NCBI GenBank assembly: GCA_964544145.1 | Contig: CAZJAT010000016.1 | Coordinates: 1-41,483 of the forward strand | DNA from: CAZJAT01 sp964544145 | Lineage (GTDB): Bacteria > Hydrothermota > 32-111 | Direction: 5' to 3' | Length of the DNA stretch: 41,483 nucleotides | Shown: positions 35,125-41,483 of the stretch, one piece after another | How the letters are laid out: each line of letters begins with the position of its first letter | Numbering within the stretch: position 1 is the stretch's first letter | The notes under the pieces: model-generated | Database searches by the model: none | Told to the model about the DNA's origin: nothing | What the model saw: only the letters and a program-made list of their open reading frames with translations | Translations under genes and position numbers: made by a program

Positions 35125-36129
35125 TTAATTGCCGCACATATGATTCATTACAATATTGAGGATTTCTTCATGATTGGGTGGGATAGAATGCCCCATATGT
35201 TCAACAATTGTCATCTTGACATTTACACCACTTTTAAGCATTGATTCTGCCATTGTTTTCTGCTCAGAAAGGAGTTTGTCTTCACTGCCGGCTGTGATAA
35301 AGACCGATGTGCTCAATAAATTCTTAAGATTATCCGTATTAAATGAACTTGGTATTGTGGGACATACAGCATATATACCCTTGCACTTAATAATGTCAGA
35401 CAAACCAAGGTCTAATGCCATTGATGCACCTGCTGACATACCAAATATATAAACTTTGTCTCTATCAATATTATATTCTGAAAATATTCTGACTAATATT
35501 GCTTCAATTTCATCCTGCGCTTTTTCGTCTCCGCTGCGCCAGCCAAATGTATTGTAATCATAATACCTGTATGACTGAATATATGCAATTGCATATTCTT
35601 CCTTCATTATTAACGGAAATTTCCAATTATCCTGAACTGTGAATATATTATTCCCCCCTCCATGCAGCACAATAATAAGCGGATATGGTTTCTTTGAATA
35701 TTCCTTATCAATATTAACAATATATTTGCAATGAGACAATTCTACTGCAGCAGCTCTTAATTCGATATCCTTCTCAGCTATTTCATTAAACCCTTCCAAT
35801 TCAAGATATGCTTTATATTGCGGTAATTCCGGGTGAATCAGAAAAAAATACCCCTTATCATGACCTCTTTTCCATAATTCCATATTATCATTATATTGAC
35901 CCAATTTATCATTTAGTCGAACAATTTCCTTCATAATAATAAATTCATTGTTTTTAAATAATTTCATTGCATATAATGACAATTCCACAGCTTCCTTCAA
36001 ATCACCTTTCATTTCCAGCTCATTAACCTGTGTCTGATATTCTTCATATGTTATTTCAGGTAATTTATCGCTACATGCGCTAATGGAGATAATGATTAAT
36101 AGGATACAGAAAACAATAGGACTTTTCAT
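35125..36129 (-). CDS. Esterase-like alpha/beta-hydrolase lipoprotein
   Basis: This 334-residue protein begins with a lipoprotein signal ending in SISAC (Cys19). A helical TPR-like region (about 25-115) precedes an alpha/beta-hydrolase domain with oxyanion LHGGG, nucleophile elbow FGMSAGAS, a late acid (AGSEDKLL) and His in MGHSIPP. This arrangement resembles PHB-depolymerase/esterase-like proteins (Esterase_phd). The ATG at 36129 has GAGGG 5 nt upstream; an ATG four codons earlier (36141) would place that site inside the gene. A promoter lies at 36163-36190. Substrate is unknown. Confidence 0.8.
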   Translation of the reverse strand: MKSPIVFCILLIIISISACSDKLPEITYEEYQTQVNELEMKGDLKEAVELSLYAMKLFKNNEFIIMKEIVRLNDKLGQYNDNMELWKRGHDKGYFFLIHPELPQYKAYLELEGFNEIAEKDIELRAAAVELSHCKYIVNIDKEYSKKPYPLIIVLHGGGNNIFTVQDNWKFPLIMKEEYAIAYIQSYRYYDYNTFGWRSGDEKAQDEIEAILVRIFSEYNIDRDKVYIFGMSAGASMALDLGLSDIIKCKGIYAVCPTIPSSFNTDNLKNLLSTSVFITAGSEDKLLSEQKTMAESMLKSGVNVKMTIVEHMGHSIPPNHEEILNIVMNHMCGN

Positions 36130-36162
36130 ATTTACCCTCATTTATAAATATTAATTTTAATT

Positions 36163-36190
36163 ATAATATAATTTTTTATAAATTTGTCAA
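36163..36190 (-). promoter_or_regulatory. Promoter of the esterase-like lipoprotein
   Basis: On the minus strand TTGACA (36185-36190) and TATTAT (36163-36168) have a 16-nt spacer; a TATAAT with a 19-nt spacer overlaps it. The leader to the ATG at 36129 is about 25 nt. Confidence 0.65.
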
Positions 36191-36339
36191 TAAAAAATTT
36201 TATTTTTCTTTATCTCAACGGAGAATGGAATAACTTCTTGAATATTTAAGCTGAATATAGTATCAATTCAGAATGGTAATTGTAAATTTAATCTTATCAA
36301 GATGATTTTTTGACTGAGGTTTTTCAGATCAAACAGTTA

Positions 36340-36368
36340 TTGACTTATTATTATTACAATAATAAAAT
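36340..36368 (+). promoter_or_regulatory. Promoter of the purine permease gene
   Basis: TTGACT (36340-36345) and TAAAAT (36363-36368) have a 17-nt spacer and lie just before an AGGAGA site and the GTG at 36392. The predicted leader is about 17 nt, too short for a purine riboswitch. The 36191-36339 stretch has only weak inverted repeats (for example a 6-bp stem at 36251-36271) and no gene. Confidence 0.6.
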
Positions 36369-36391
36369 AAAAAAAACTTAGGAGAAATAAA

Positions 36392-37690
36392 GTGATTAAA
36401 AAATTCTTTGAGTTCGAAAAGAATAAGACCAATCTTCGGACAGAAATACTTGCAGGTATAACAACATTCCTTGCCTTTATGTATATTATTGTTATAAATC
36501 CTGAAATTCTGAAATCAGCAGGTATGCCATTTAGTGCAGTTTTGACAGCAACTGTCCTTGTCAGTGCATTCAGCAGTATTATGATGGGCATATATGCTAA
36601 GAATCCCATTGTACTGGCTCCCGGAATGGGATTAAATGCTTTTTTTGCATATACAGTTGTTATGGGAATGGGTGTCAGCTGGCAAATTGCACTTGGTGCA
36701 GTGTTCTGGTCCGGTATCATTTTCCTGCTTTTATCCATCTTCAACATACGCACATATATTGTTAAAGCAATACCCAAGCAGATACGCTATGCTGTTGCAG
36801 CGGGTATTGGACTCTATATAACATTAATCGGTTTTATCAATTCAGGATTCATTGTATCCAATCCTGATACTGTTATTGGCCGCGGTGCACTTAATGCATC
36901 AACAGTAACTTTTATTGTCGGCCTTATAATTACCAGTATATTTGTTGTACGCAAAGTAAAGGGAGCTCTCATTCTGGGCATTGCGGCAACCACTATTCTG
37001 GCTATCCCTATTGGACGACTCTGGGGTACAACTGCCATAGTCAACTGGCACGGTATATATGCTGCTCCTGATTTTAGTTTACTATTCAAACTGGATTTCA
37101 TAGGTTCATTGAAGTTCGCCATGTTCCCTGTGATATTCTCAATGCTCTTCACAGATATGTTTGACAGTGTTTCAACCTTTATCGGAGTAGCTGAAGCAGG
37201 CAATCTGGTTGATGAGAACGGTGAGCCGAAAAATGTCAAGAAATCACTCATTGTTGATGGTTTTGCTACTATGGTTGCAGGTTTATTTGGTTCAAGCTCA
37301 GGAACTAGTTATATCGAATCGGCTGCCGGTATTTCAGAGGGCGGCAGAACTGGTTTAACAGCAATTGTTGCCGGACTTTTAGTGCTGCCATTCATGTTTT
37401 TCTCTCCCCTTCTCTCCATTATTCCGGAAATTGCGACAGCTCCCGCTCTTGTACTTGCAGGAGTATTCATGATGCAACCTGTTAAGAAAATAAACTGGGA
37501 CAAGTTTGATGATGCAATTCCTGCCTTTCTCGCACTGATACTGATTCCAATATCCTACTCTATTACTCAGGGAATCATATGGGGATTTCTCAGCTGGACA
37601 TTAATTAAATTACTTACAGGAAGACAAAACGAAATAACTCCAATGCTCATAATTATTGATATGTTCGCAATACTGGCTTTGGTTCTCTAA
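36392..37690 (+). CDS. NCS2-family purine permease (AzgA-like)
   Basis: This 432-residue inner-membrane transporter of the NCS2/AzgA branch has the typical opening RTEILAGITTFLAFMYIIVINP, the APGMGLNAFFAYTVV motif of helix 3 and TDMFDSVSTFIGVAEAGNL in the core. It probably imports hypoxanthine, guanine or adenine with protons. It starts with GTG behind an AGGAGA site. It is the only purine-salvage gene near purB in this window and is separately transcribed. The 94 nt before the convergent GT4 gene has no clear hairpin terminator. Confidence 0.9.
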   Translation: MIKKFFEFEKNKTNLRTEILAGITTFLAFMYIIVINPEILKSAGMPFSAVLTATVLVSAFSSIMMGIYAKNPIVLAPGMGLNAFFAYTVVMGMGVSWQIALGAVFWSGIIFLLLSIFNIRTYIVKAIPKQIRYAVAAGIGLYITLIGFINSGFIVSNPDTVIGRGALNASTVTFIVGLIITSIFVVRKVKGALILGIAATTILAIPIGRLWGTTAIVNWHGIYAAPDFSLLFKLDFIGSLKFAMFPVIFSMLFTDMFDSVSTFIGVAEAGNLVDENGEPKNVKKSLIVDGFATMVAGLFGSSSGTSYIESAAGISEGGRTGLTAIVAGLLVLPFMFFSPLLSIIPEIATAPALVLAGVFMMQPVKKINWDKFDDAIPAFLALILIPISYSITQGIIWGFLSWTLIKLLTGRQNEITPMLIIIDMFAILALVL

Positions 37691-37784
37691 TGCTTCTGAA
37701 TACCATTGTACATTATGCCGTTATTTTGTTAGGGCGGGTCAGCAATTTTAATTCCAAATTCATAATTTTATTCTTCTCCTCTTC

Positions 37785-40052
37785 TCATCCTTTAATCTTC
37801 AATTGATGAATTTCATATAATCTGTGTAAGGAGAGAAGCCATGAAAGCGTTGATTCTGCACCTTCATTAAGATTGACTCCGAGTGAGTGTATTCCATCTC
37901 TTGAGCCGCCATTAGAAAAATCATATACATTCCCGCCAACATCATTGTTCCCCAAAAACCAGTCAATACCTCTCTCGACAACACCTTCATAATATTTTTC
38001 CTTGGTATATTGATATCCTTCATAAGCAGCATCTATTATTGCCGCTATCTCCACAGGCTGTTGATCAAATTTAGCTTTCATTCCATCTCTATGCATCCAG
38101 CCCTTGTTGCCAATGAGAGAAAACCTGTTATTGATTTTGTCGGTCTGAACATCTACAATCCATTTGAATGAATCAACAGCTAAGCCTAAAATATTCTTGT
38201 CTCCATAAAAGCCGCCGTATGAAAAAAGTGCTTGAGGGATTCTGGCATTTTCATATGAGATTATATCTTCCAGCCATACCCAGTTCTCATCCATATTTCT
38301 ATTGAATTGATCCGTCAATCTCTTCACCAGAATTGAGCATATATGTTTTACTTCAAGATCTCCCGGATATACGGAAAGATAAAGAACTGCGCCAGTGATT
38401 ATGAGTGACCATGCTCTTGGCGAAGTAAAATGAAGTACATGGGCAATGATTTTCTTAAAAAGATTTATTGATAAAATATGAATGGATTCATTAGGTGCAT
38501 GTTTTAGACAATAACCCAATGCCCATATCATTCTTCCTGCCGTATCCTCAGAGAGTTTTGTATCTACCCATTTCCTTTGATAATTCATATAATTCTTAAC
38601 ATTTTCAGATTGGTCATCATAGGCATGAAGCAGAAAAGATAAATATTCGGAAATATATCTAAGCATTTCATCATTTTGAAGAAGATTCCAATTCTTTATT
38701 GCCACAATTAGTGCCCGAGCATTATCGTCAGTAGTATAACCATGTTCACGATTGGGGATGTTCATTGTACAGTGCTGAAAAATACCTGTATCATCAGTTA
38801 TGATTTTTAAATGATTCAACTTAATTTCCGGTAAAATAGAACGTTTTTCTTTTATAGCGTGTTTCATTGTATTGGAATAATTTTCTATTGCCTTGATAAA
38901 AGTTCGTTTAAATTTCTCTGCAACATTTTCCCATATAAAATTCCTTCCATAATCATAGACATTTTTTCTATACTTTGAAAACACTTCTTCATCTTTAAGC
39001 ATTTTTGATACTGCTTCAGCTATTGCATGTGAATCCTCAAACGGAACCAAAATACCCCTGTCATCATTGAGCAGCTCTTCTGCATACCAATATGGAGTGG
39101 ATATGAGTGCCTTGCCGCATGCAAGAGCATATGCAAGTGTTCCTGATACAATCTGCTCCTTGGATAGATACGGAGTAAGGTATATATCACTTGCAATGAG
39201 AAATTTAATTAACTCTTTTTTTGATACAAAATAATTAAAGAATTCTACATTATCTTCAATACCATATTTCTTCACTAATAGCTCAAGAGACAATCTGTAT
39301 TTTTCACCATACTGCCTCTCAACTTCCGGATGAGTTTTGCCCAGAATTATATATAGAATATTCGGGTATTTCTTAACAATTTCCGCAATTGCTTTTATTC
39401 CATACTCTATGCCTTTATTTGGATTGATAAGCCCGAAAGTCAGAATAATTTTTCTACCAGCAGCATTGAAATCACTTTTATAATATGAACTGTCCATAAA
39501 TGCTACATTAGGTGCACCATGCTCAATAAATACAATTTTGTCTTTCTGAATGCCATATATTGTTTCCAGCATTTTTATTGCTCTCTGCGCAAGAACTACT
39601 ACATAAACAGATTGTAGAGCTAATTGTTCTACAATGTATCTCTGACCTTGAGAAGGATTCTCCAGAACAGTATGAAAAGTAGTTACAATAGGTTTTCTCA
39701 GTTTAGATACTGTATCAAGAATAAAATTGCCATCATATCCGCCGAAGATTCCGAATTCGTGCTGAATATTGACAACATCAATATCACTATTGTTGAGAAA
39801 ATTTGCAGCATTAATATAGTTTTTTTTACTTTTCTGTTTTATCTCAAATTTAACTTCAGGCGGATACGAATAATAATTATCTTTATCAGTAACAGCAACA
39901 ACCAGCAAATTCGGGTTTTCAGATTCACTGATTTTATCTGATTTTGAGATACTTTTAACCAAATCATTGGTAAATGTGCCTATTCCACATTCTCTTGGTA
40001 TATATGTAGATATAAAACCTATTTTAGGTGATTTTTTGGAAATTATTTTCAT
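37785..40052 (-). CDS. GT4 glycosyltransferase fused to an alpha-helical toroid-like domain
   Basis: This 755-residue protein has a GT-B glycosyltransferase domain (about 1-390): ECGIGTFTNDL (21-31), FIEHGAPNVAF and a donor region ending in EQIVSGTLAYALACGKALISTPY. The second Glu of E-x7-E is Ala, which I recall as usual in this subfamily. After a linker comes a helical region (about 430-755) with acidic motifs (GYTTDDNARA, SEDTAGRMIWALG, FDQQPVEIAAIIDA, NEGAESTLSW) resembling an (alpha/alpha)6 glycosidase toroid. It starts 1 nt into the GH130 stop (TGATG), so the two are coupled. It may build or trim the glycan that GH130 handles; this is inference. Confidence 0.82.
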   Translation of the reverse strand: MKIISKKSPKIGFISTYIPRECGIGTFTNDLVKSISKSDKISESENPNLLVVAVTDKDNYYSYPPEVKFEIKQKSKKNYINAANFLNNSDIDVVNIQHEFGIFGGYDGNFILDTVSKLRKPIVTTFHTVLENPSQGQRYIVEQLALQSVYVVVLAQRAIKMLETIYGIQKDKIVFIEHGAPNVAFMDSSYYKSDFNAAGRKIILTFGLINPNKGIEYGIKAIAEIVKKYPNILYIILGKTHPEVERQYGEKYRLSLELLVKKYGIEDNVEFFNYFVSKKELIKFLIASDIYLTPYLSKEQIVSGTLAYALACGKALISTPYWYAEELLNDDRGILVPFEDSHAIAEAVSKMLKDEEVFSKYRKNVYDYGRNFIWENVAEKFKRTFIKAIENYSNTMKHAIKEKRSILPEIKLNHLKIITDDTGIFQHCTMNIPNREHGYTTDDNARALIVAIKNWNLLQNDEMLRYISEYLSFLLHAYDDQSENVKNYMNYQRKWVDTKLSEDTAGRMIWALGYCLKHAPNESIHILSINLFKKIIAHVLHFTSPRAWSLIITGAVLYLSVYPGDLEVKHICSILVKRLTDQFNRNMDENWVWLEDIISYENARIPQALFSYGGFYGDKNILGLAVDSFKWIVDVQTDKINNRFSLIGNKGWMHRDGMKAKFDQQPVEIAAIIDAAYEGYQYTKEKYYEGVVERGIDWFLGNNDVGGNVYDFSNGGSRDGIHSLGVNLNEGAESTLSWLLSLHRLYEIHQLKIKG

Positions 40053-41005
40053 CAGTATCCCTGTGAAGTTTTTAAATAATCAAGCAGTCTGTCAACCCTG
40101 GCAAAAGCCAGACAGACAGACGAATCTGCTGCACCATAATACATATATATTTCTTTGGTTTCTTCATGATAAATAACCCCAGTGGGGAATGTAACAGATG
40201 ACACATCACCAATTTTCTCATAGGAATTTCTTGGCCCAAAGACCCATTCATCAGATCTCTTAAGCAATTTTGTCGGATTTTCAAGATCAAGCAATGCCAA
40301 GCCGACTCTATAAATAGCACCGGATGCAGTATCTCTAACTCCATGATAGATAATAAGCCAGCCATCCTTTGTTCGTATGGGCTGAGGTCCCAATCCAACA
40401 CGGCTTGAATCCCACCAGCCCGGTCTTGCTTCAAGAAGAACACGGTGATCTCCCCAATGCTTAAAATCAGGAGAAAATGAAATCCATATATGTGCTTCTC
40501 CTCTGATTATCGGTCTATGGATAAGTGCATATCTTCCCTTGAAGGTCTTTGGGAAAAGGCATGCATCCTTATCTTCAGGAGGAAGTAATGTACCGACACG
40601 CTGAAATTTCTTGAAATTCTTTGTGAAGGCAAGAGAAACAACCGGTCCGCCTTTTGAATGCGAAACATATGTGACTGCATATTTCTTCAATTTATCAAAA
40701 TAGACAATCCTCGGGTCTTCAAGACCCCATTGTTCCTCTTTGTATCTAAGTGTCGGATACAAAGCCGGTTTCGGCGATACTTTCCAATTTGTTTTACCAT
40801 CATCACTTATTGCAGTAGTGAGATGTGAAAATCCTCTTTTATCCTCTGCTCTCACAAGAAGTAAGTATTTTCCATTATACCGTATTGCCCCCGGATTAAA
40901 CACAGAATTGACGTGATATGGCCAGTCATTGACTGTTAAAATGGGATTATTGGGGTATCTTGTAAAGAGTGAGTCGTGGTCATGAGATACAAACTTATAA
41001 GTCAT
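40052..41005 (-). CDS. GH130-family glycoside phosphorylase/hydrolase
   Basis: This 317-residue five-bladed propeller enzyme has NPGAIRYNGKYLLLVRAED, GLEDPRI (about 94-100, the conserved motif with the likely acid Asp), FPKTFKGRYALIHRP and GPQPIRTKDGWLIIYHGV, all hallmarks of GH130. Family members phosphorolyse or hydrolyse beta-mannosides such as mannosyl-glucose or beta-1,2-mannan. It lies first in a two-gene operon with the GT4-toroid gene. A promoter lies at 41066-41093; the ribosome site is weak. Confidence 0.9.
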   Translation of the reverse strand: MTYKFVSHDHDSLFTRYPNNPILTVNDWPYHVNSVFNPGAIRYNGKYLLLVRAEDKRGFSHLTTAISDDGKTNWKVSPKPALYPTLRYKEEQWGLEDPRIVYFDKLKKYAVTYVSHSKGGPVVSLAFTKNFKKFQRVGTLLPPEDKDACLFPKTFKGRYALIHRPIIRGEAHIWISFSPDFKHWGDHRVLLEARPGWWDSSRVGLGPQPIRTKDGWLIIYHGVRDTASGAIYRVGLALLDLENPTKLLKRSDEWVFGPRNSYEKIGDVSSVTFPTGVIYHEETKEIYMYYGAADSSVCLAFARVDRLLDYLKTSQGY

Positions 41006-41065
41006 AATTCTTTTTTACCTTTTCGTTGATGGTTTTCTGCTGATCATTATAAGGAATTAAAACAA

Positions 41066-41093
41066 ATTATAGACTAATTAAAATTATTTGCAA
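41066..41093 (-). promoter_or_regulatory. Promoter of the GH130-GT4 operon
   Basis: On the minus strand TTGCAA (41088-41093) and TATAAT (41066-41071) have a 16-nt spacer. The leader to the ATG at 41005 is about 55 nt. Confidence 0.6.
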
Positions 41094-41182
41094 GGTTGAT
41101 TTCAATTTCTTTTTCGGAACTTAGGGTTTATCTTGAGCATTTACATATGTAATATTCATTATATTATACGAATCTACACCTT

Positions 41183-41220
41183 AAAAAAAGACCCTCCGTG
41201 TACGAACTTCGCTGACGGGA
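41183..41220 (-). terminator. Possible intrinsic terminator in a GC-rich patch
   Basis: On the minus strand a GC-rich stretch with a 5-bp interrupted stem (TCC-C-GT with ACGGA) is followed by GGGTC and seven T residues (41183-41189). It lies about 100 nt downstream of the sorting-domain gene and would end that transcript before the GH130 promoter. The stem is imperfect. Confidence 0.4.
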
Positions 41221-41303
41221 AACAGTGTAATTTGTTTTAAGAACTTATTTAATCATCAACAGTTTACTCTTAACATAATTTCCCATCACATTCAGACAAT
41301 TCT

Positions 41304-41319
41304 ATAGATTGTAATCTAT
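41304..41319 (-). terminator. Small palindrome after the sorting-domain gene
   Basis: A 6-7 bp inverted repeat with a 2-4 nt loop sits 3 nt beyond the stop codon. It is AT-rich and lacks a following T-run on the minus strand, so termination is only suggested. Confidence 0.3.
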
Positions 41320-41322
41320 TTT

Positions 41323-41483
41323 TTACTGTATTATTATAATTTTTTCCGCATTGGTAGTCTGTCCATCAATCTCTCTTATTATGTAATATGCTCCAGGGTT
41401 TTCTATCTTATTTATTTTTCTGCCATTTATGTCATATATGTATAATCCCTGTTCCTTTATCTCTCTATTGAGTTTCTCAATAT
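41323..41483 (-). CDS. C-terminus of a secreted protein with a type-A-like type IX sorting domain (partial)
   Basis: The reading frame entering from the right edge encodes 52 residues and then TAA (41323-41325). The segment GLYIYDINGRKINKIENPG followed by AYYIIREIDGQ and a final KIIIIQ follows the pattern of type IX secretion C-terminal domains: a D-x-x-G-R-K turn, a P-G-x-Y-x-x-[KR] strand and a basic-hydrophobic end. This signal directs export through the outer membrane and is normally removed. The body of the protein lies outside the window, so its activity is unknown. The PorV-like gene at 32404-33483 fits as a partner. Confidence 0.75.
   Translation of the reverse strand, partial: IEKLNREIKEQGLYIYDINGRKINKIENPGAYYIIREIDGQTTNAEKIIIIQ

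Larger units (their letters stand above)
41006..41322. other. Intergenic stretch with promoter and hairpins
   Basis: These 317 nt contain no convincing gene on either strand. They hold the GH130 promoter (41066-41093), a GC-rich patch followed by a T-run on the minus strand (41183-41220), and a small palindrome next to the stop of the sorting-domain protein (41304-41319). Base composition outside the GC patch is very AT-rich. Confidence 0.6.

Noticed and set aside
36292..36311. Short hairpin followed by a T-run upstream of the permease
   Set aside because: The stem is only 5 A/T-rich base pairs, and no promoter precedes it to make it an attenuator; purine-riboswitch core sequences were not found.
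36337..37251. Minus-strand open frames opposite the purine permease
   Set aside because: They mirror the codon pattern of the permease and look like low-complexity shadows; one even extends across its promoter.
37780..37790. 11-nt match with 49-59 after the stop of the GT4-toroid gene
   Set aside because: Matches of this length are expected many times by chance in 41 kb, so it is not evidence of a repeat.

Overview
The window is AT-rich (roughly a third G+C by eye), very compactly coded bacterial DNA. It looks chromosomal: leuS, truA, truB, ribF, rpsO, pnp, dut, purB and rpmB are all present. A PorV/PorQ-type outer-membrane protein, a truncated protein ending in a type-A-like type IX secretion sorting domain, and several outer-membrane or lipoprotein signals point to a diderm with a type IX-like secretion route. 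An FCB-group relative or a poorly cultured phylum such as Cloacimonadota or WOR-3 would fit. That placement is inference from gene content only. No rRNA, tRNA, CRISPR array, transposase or phage gene was seen.

Region 1 (about 18.29 kb down to 0.1 kb, minus strand) reads as one long co-directional run of 15 genes with overlaps or very small gaps. It starts at a consensus-like promoter with an output-less, membrane-anchored sensor-like coiled-coil protein. It continues with housekeeping genes (leuS, truA, transaldolase, a phospholipase D-like lipoprotein, purB). It ends in a surface-glycan block: two paralogous methyltransferases, a GT-C-like membrane enzyme, a YfhO-like protein, an FAD oxidoreductase, two GT2 glycosyltransferases, an M1 metallopeptidase with a beta-rich C-terminal half, and a GtrA-like flippase.

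Region 2 (18.3-20.7 kb, plus strand) holds two overlapping genes related to CPA2 cation/proton antiporters. The first appears to have lost the ion-binding aspartate. Its promoter places the -10 box 6 nt before the ATG, as for a leaderless mRNA.

Region 3 (33.5 down to 20.7 kb, minus strand) is a second long operon. A PorV-like gene leads the classical truB-ribF-rpsO-pnp-M16 peptidase-dut order. A lipid/glycan cassette follows: LpxL/PatA-like acyltransferase, PimA-like GT4, polysaccharide deacetylase, UbiA-type prenyltransferase, a tetratricopeptide-like secreted protein and a second GT4. rpmB lies just upstream on its own promoter.

Region 4 (33.8-41.5 kb) has mixed orientation: a leaderless-looking GNAT acetyltransferase, a putative PD-(D/E)xK nuclease with an unrecognised N-terminal domain, an esterase-like lipoprotein, an AzgA-type purine permease, and a GH130 phosphorylase/GT4-toroid pair that probably handles a mannose- or glucose-containing glycan. 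The C-terminal end of a sorted secreted protein is cut by the window edge.

Nothing in the window is a clearly new multi-gene system. The most unusual items are the antiporter pair with one partner lacking its ion-binding residue, the two leaderless promoters with identical spacing, the nuclease fusion, the protease-barrel fusion and the output-less sensor with a 14-residue repeat.
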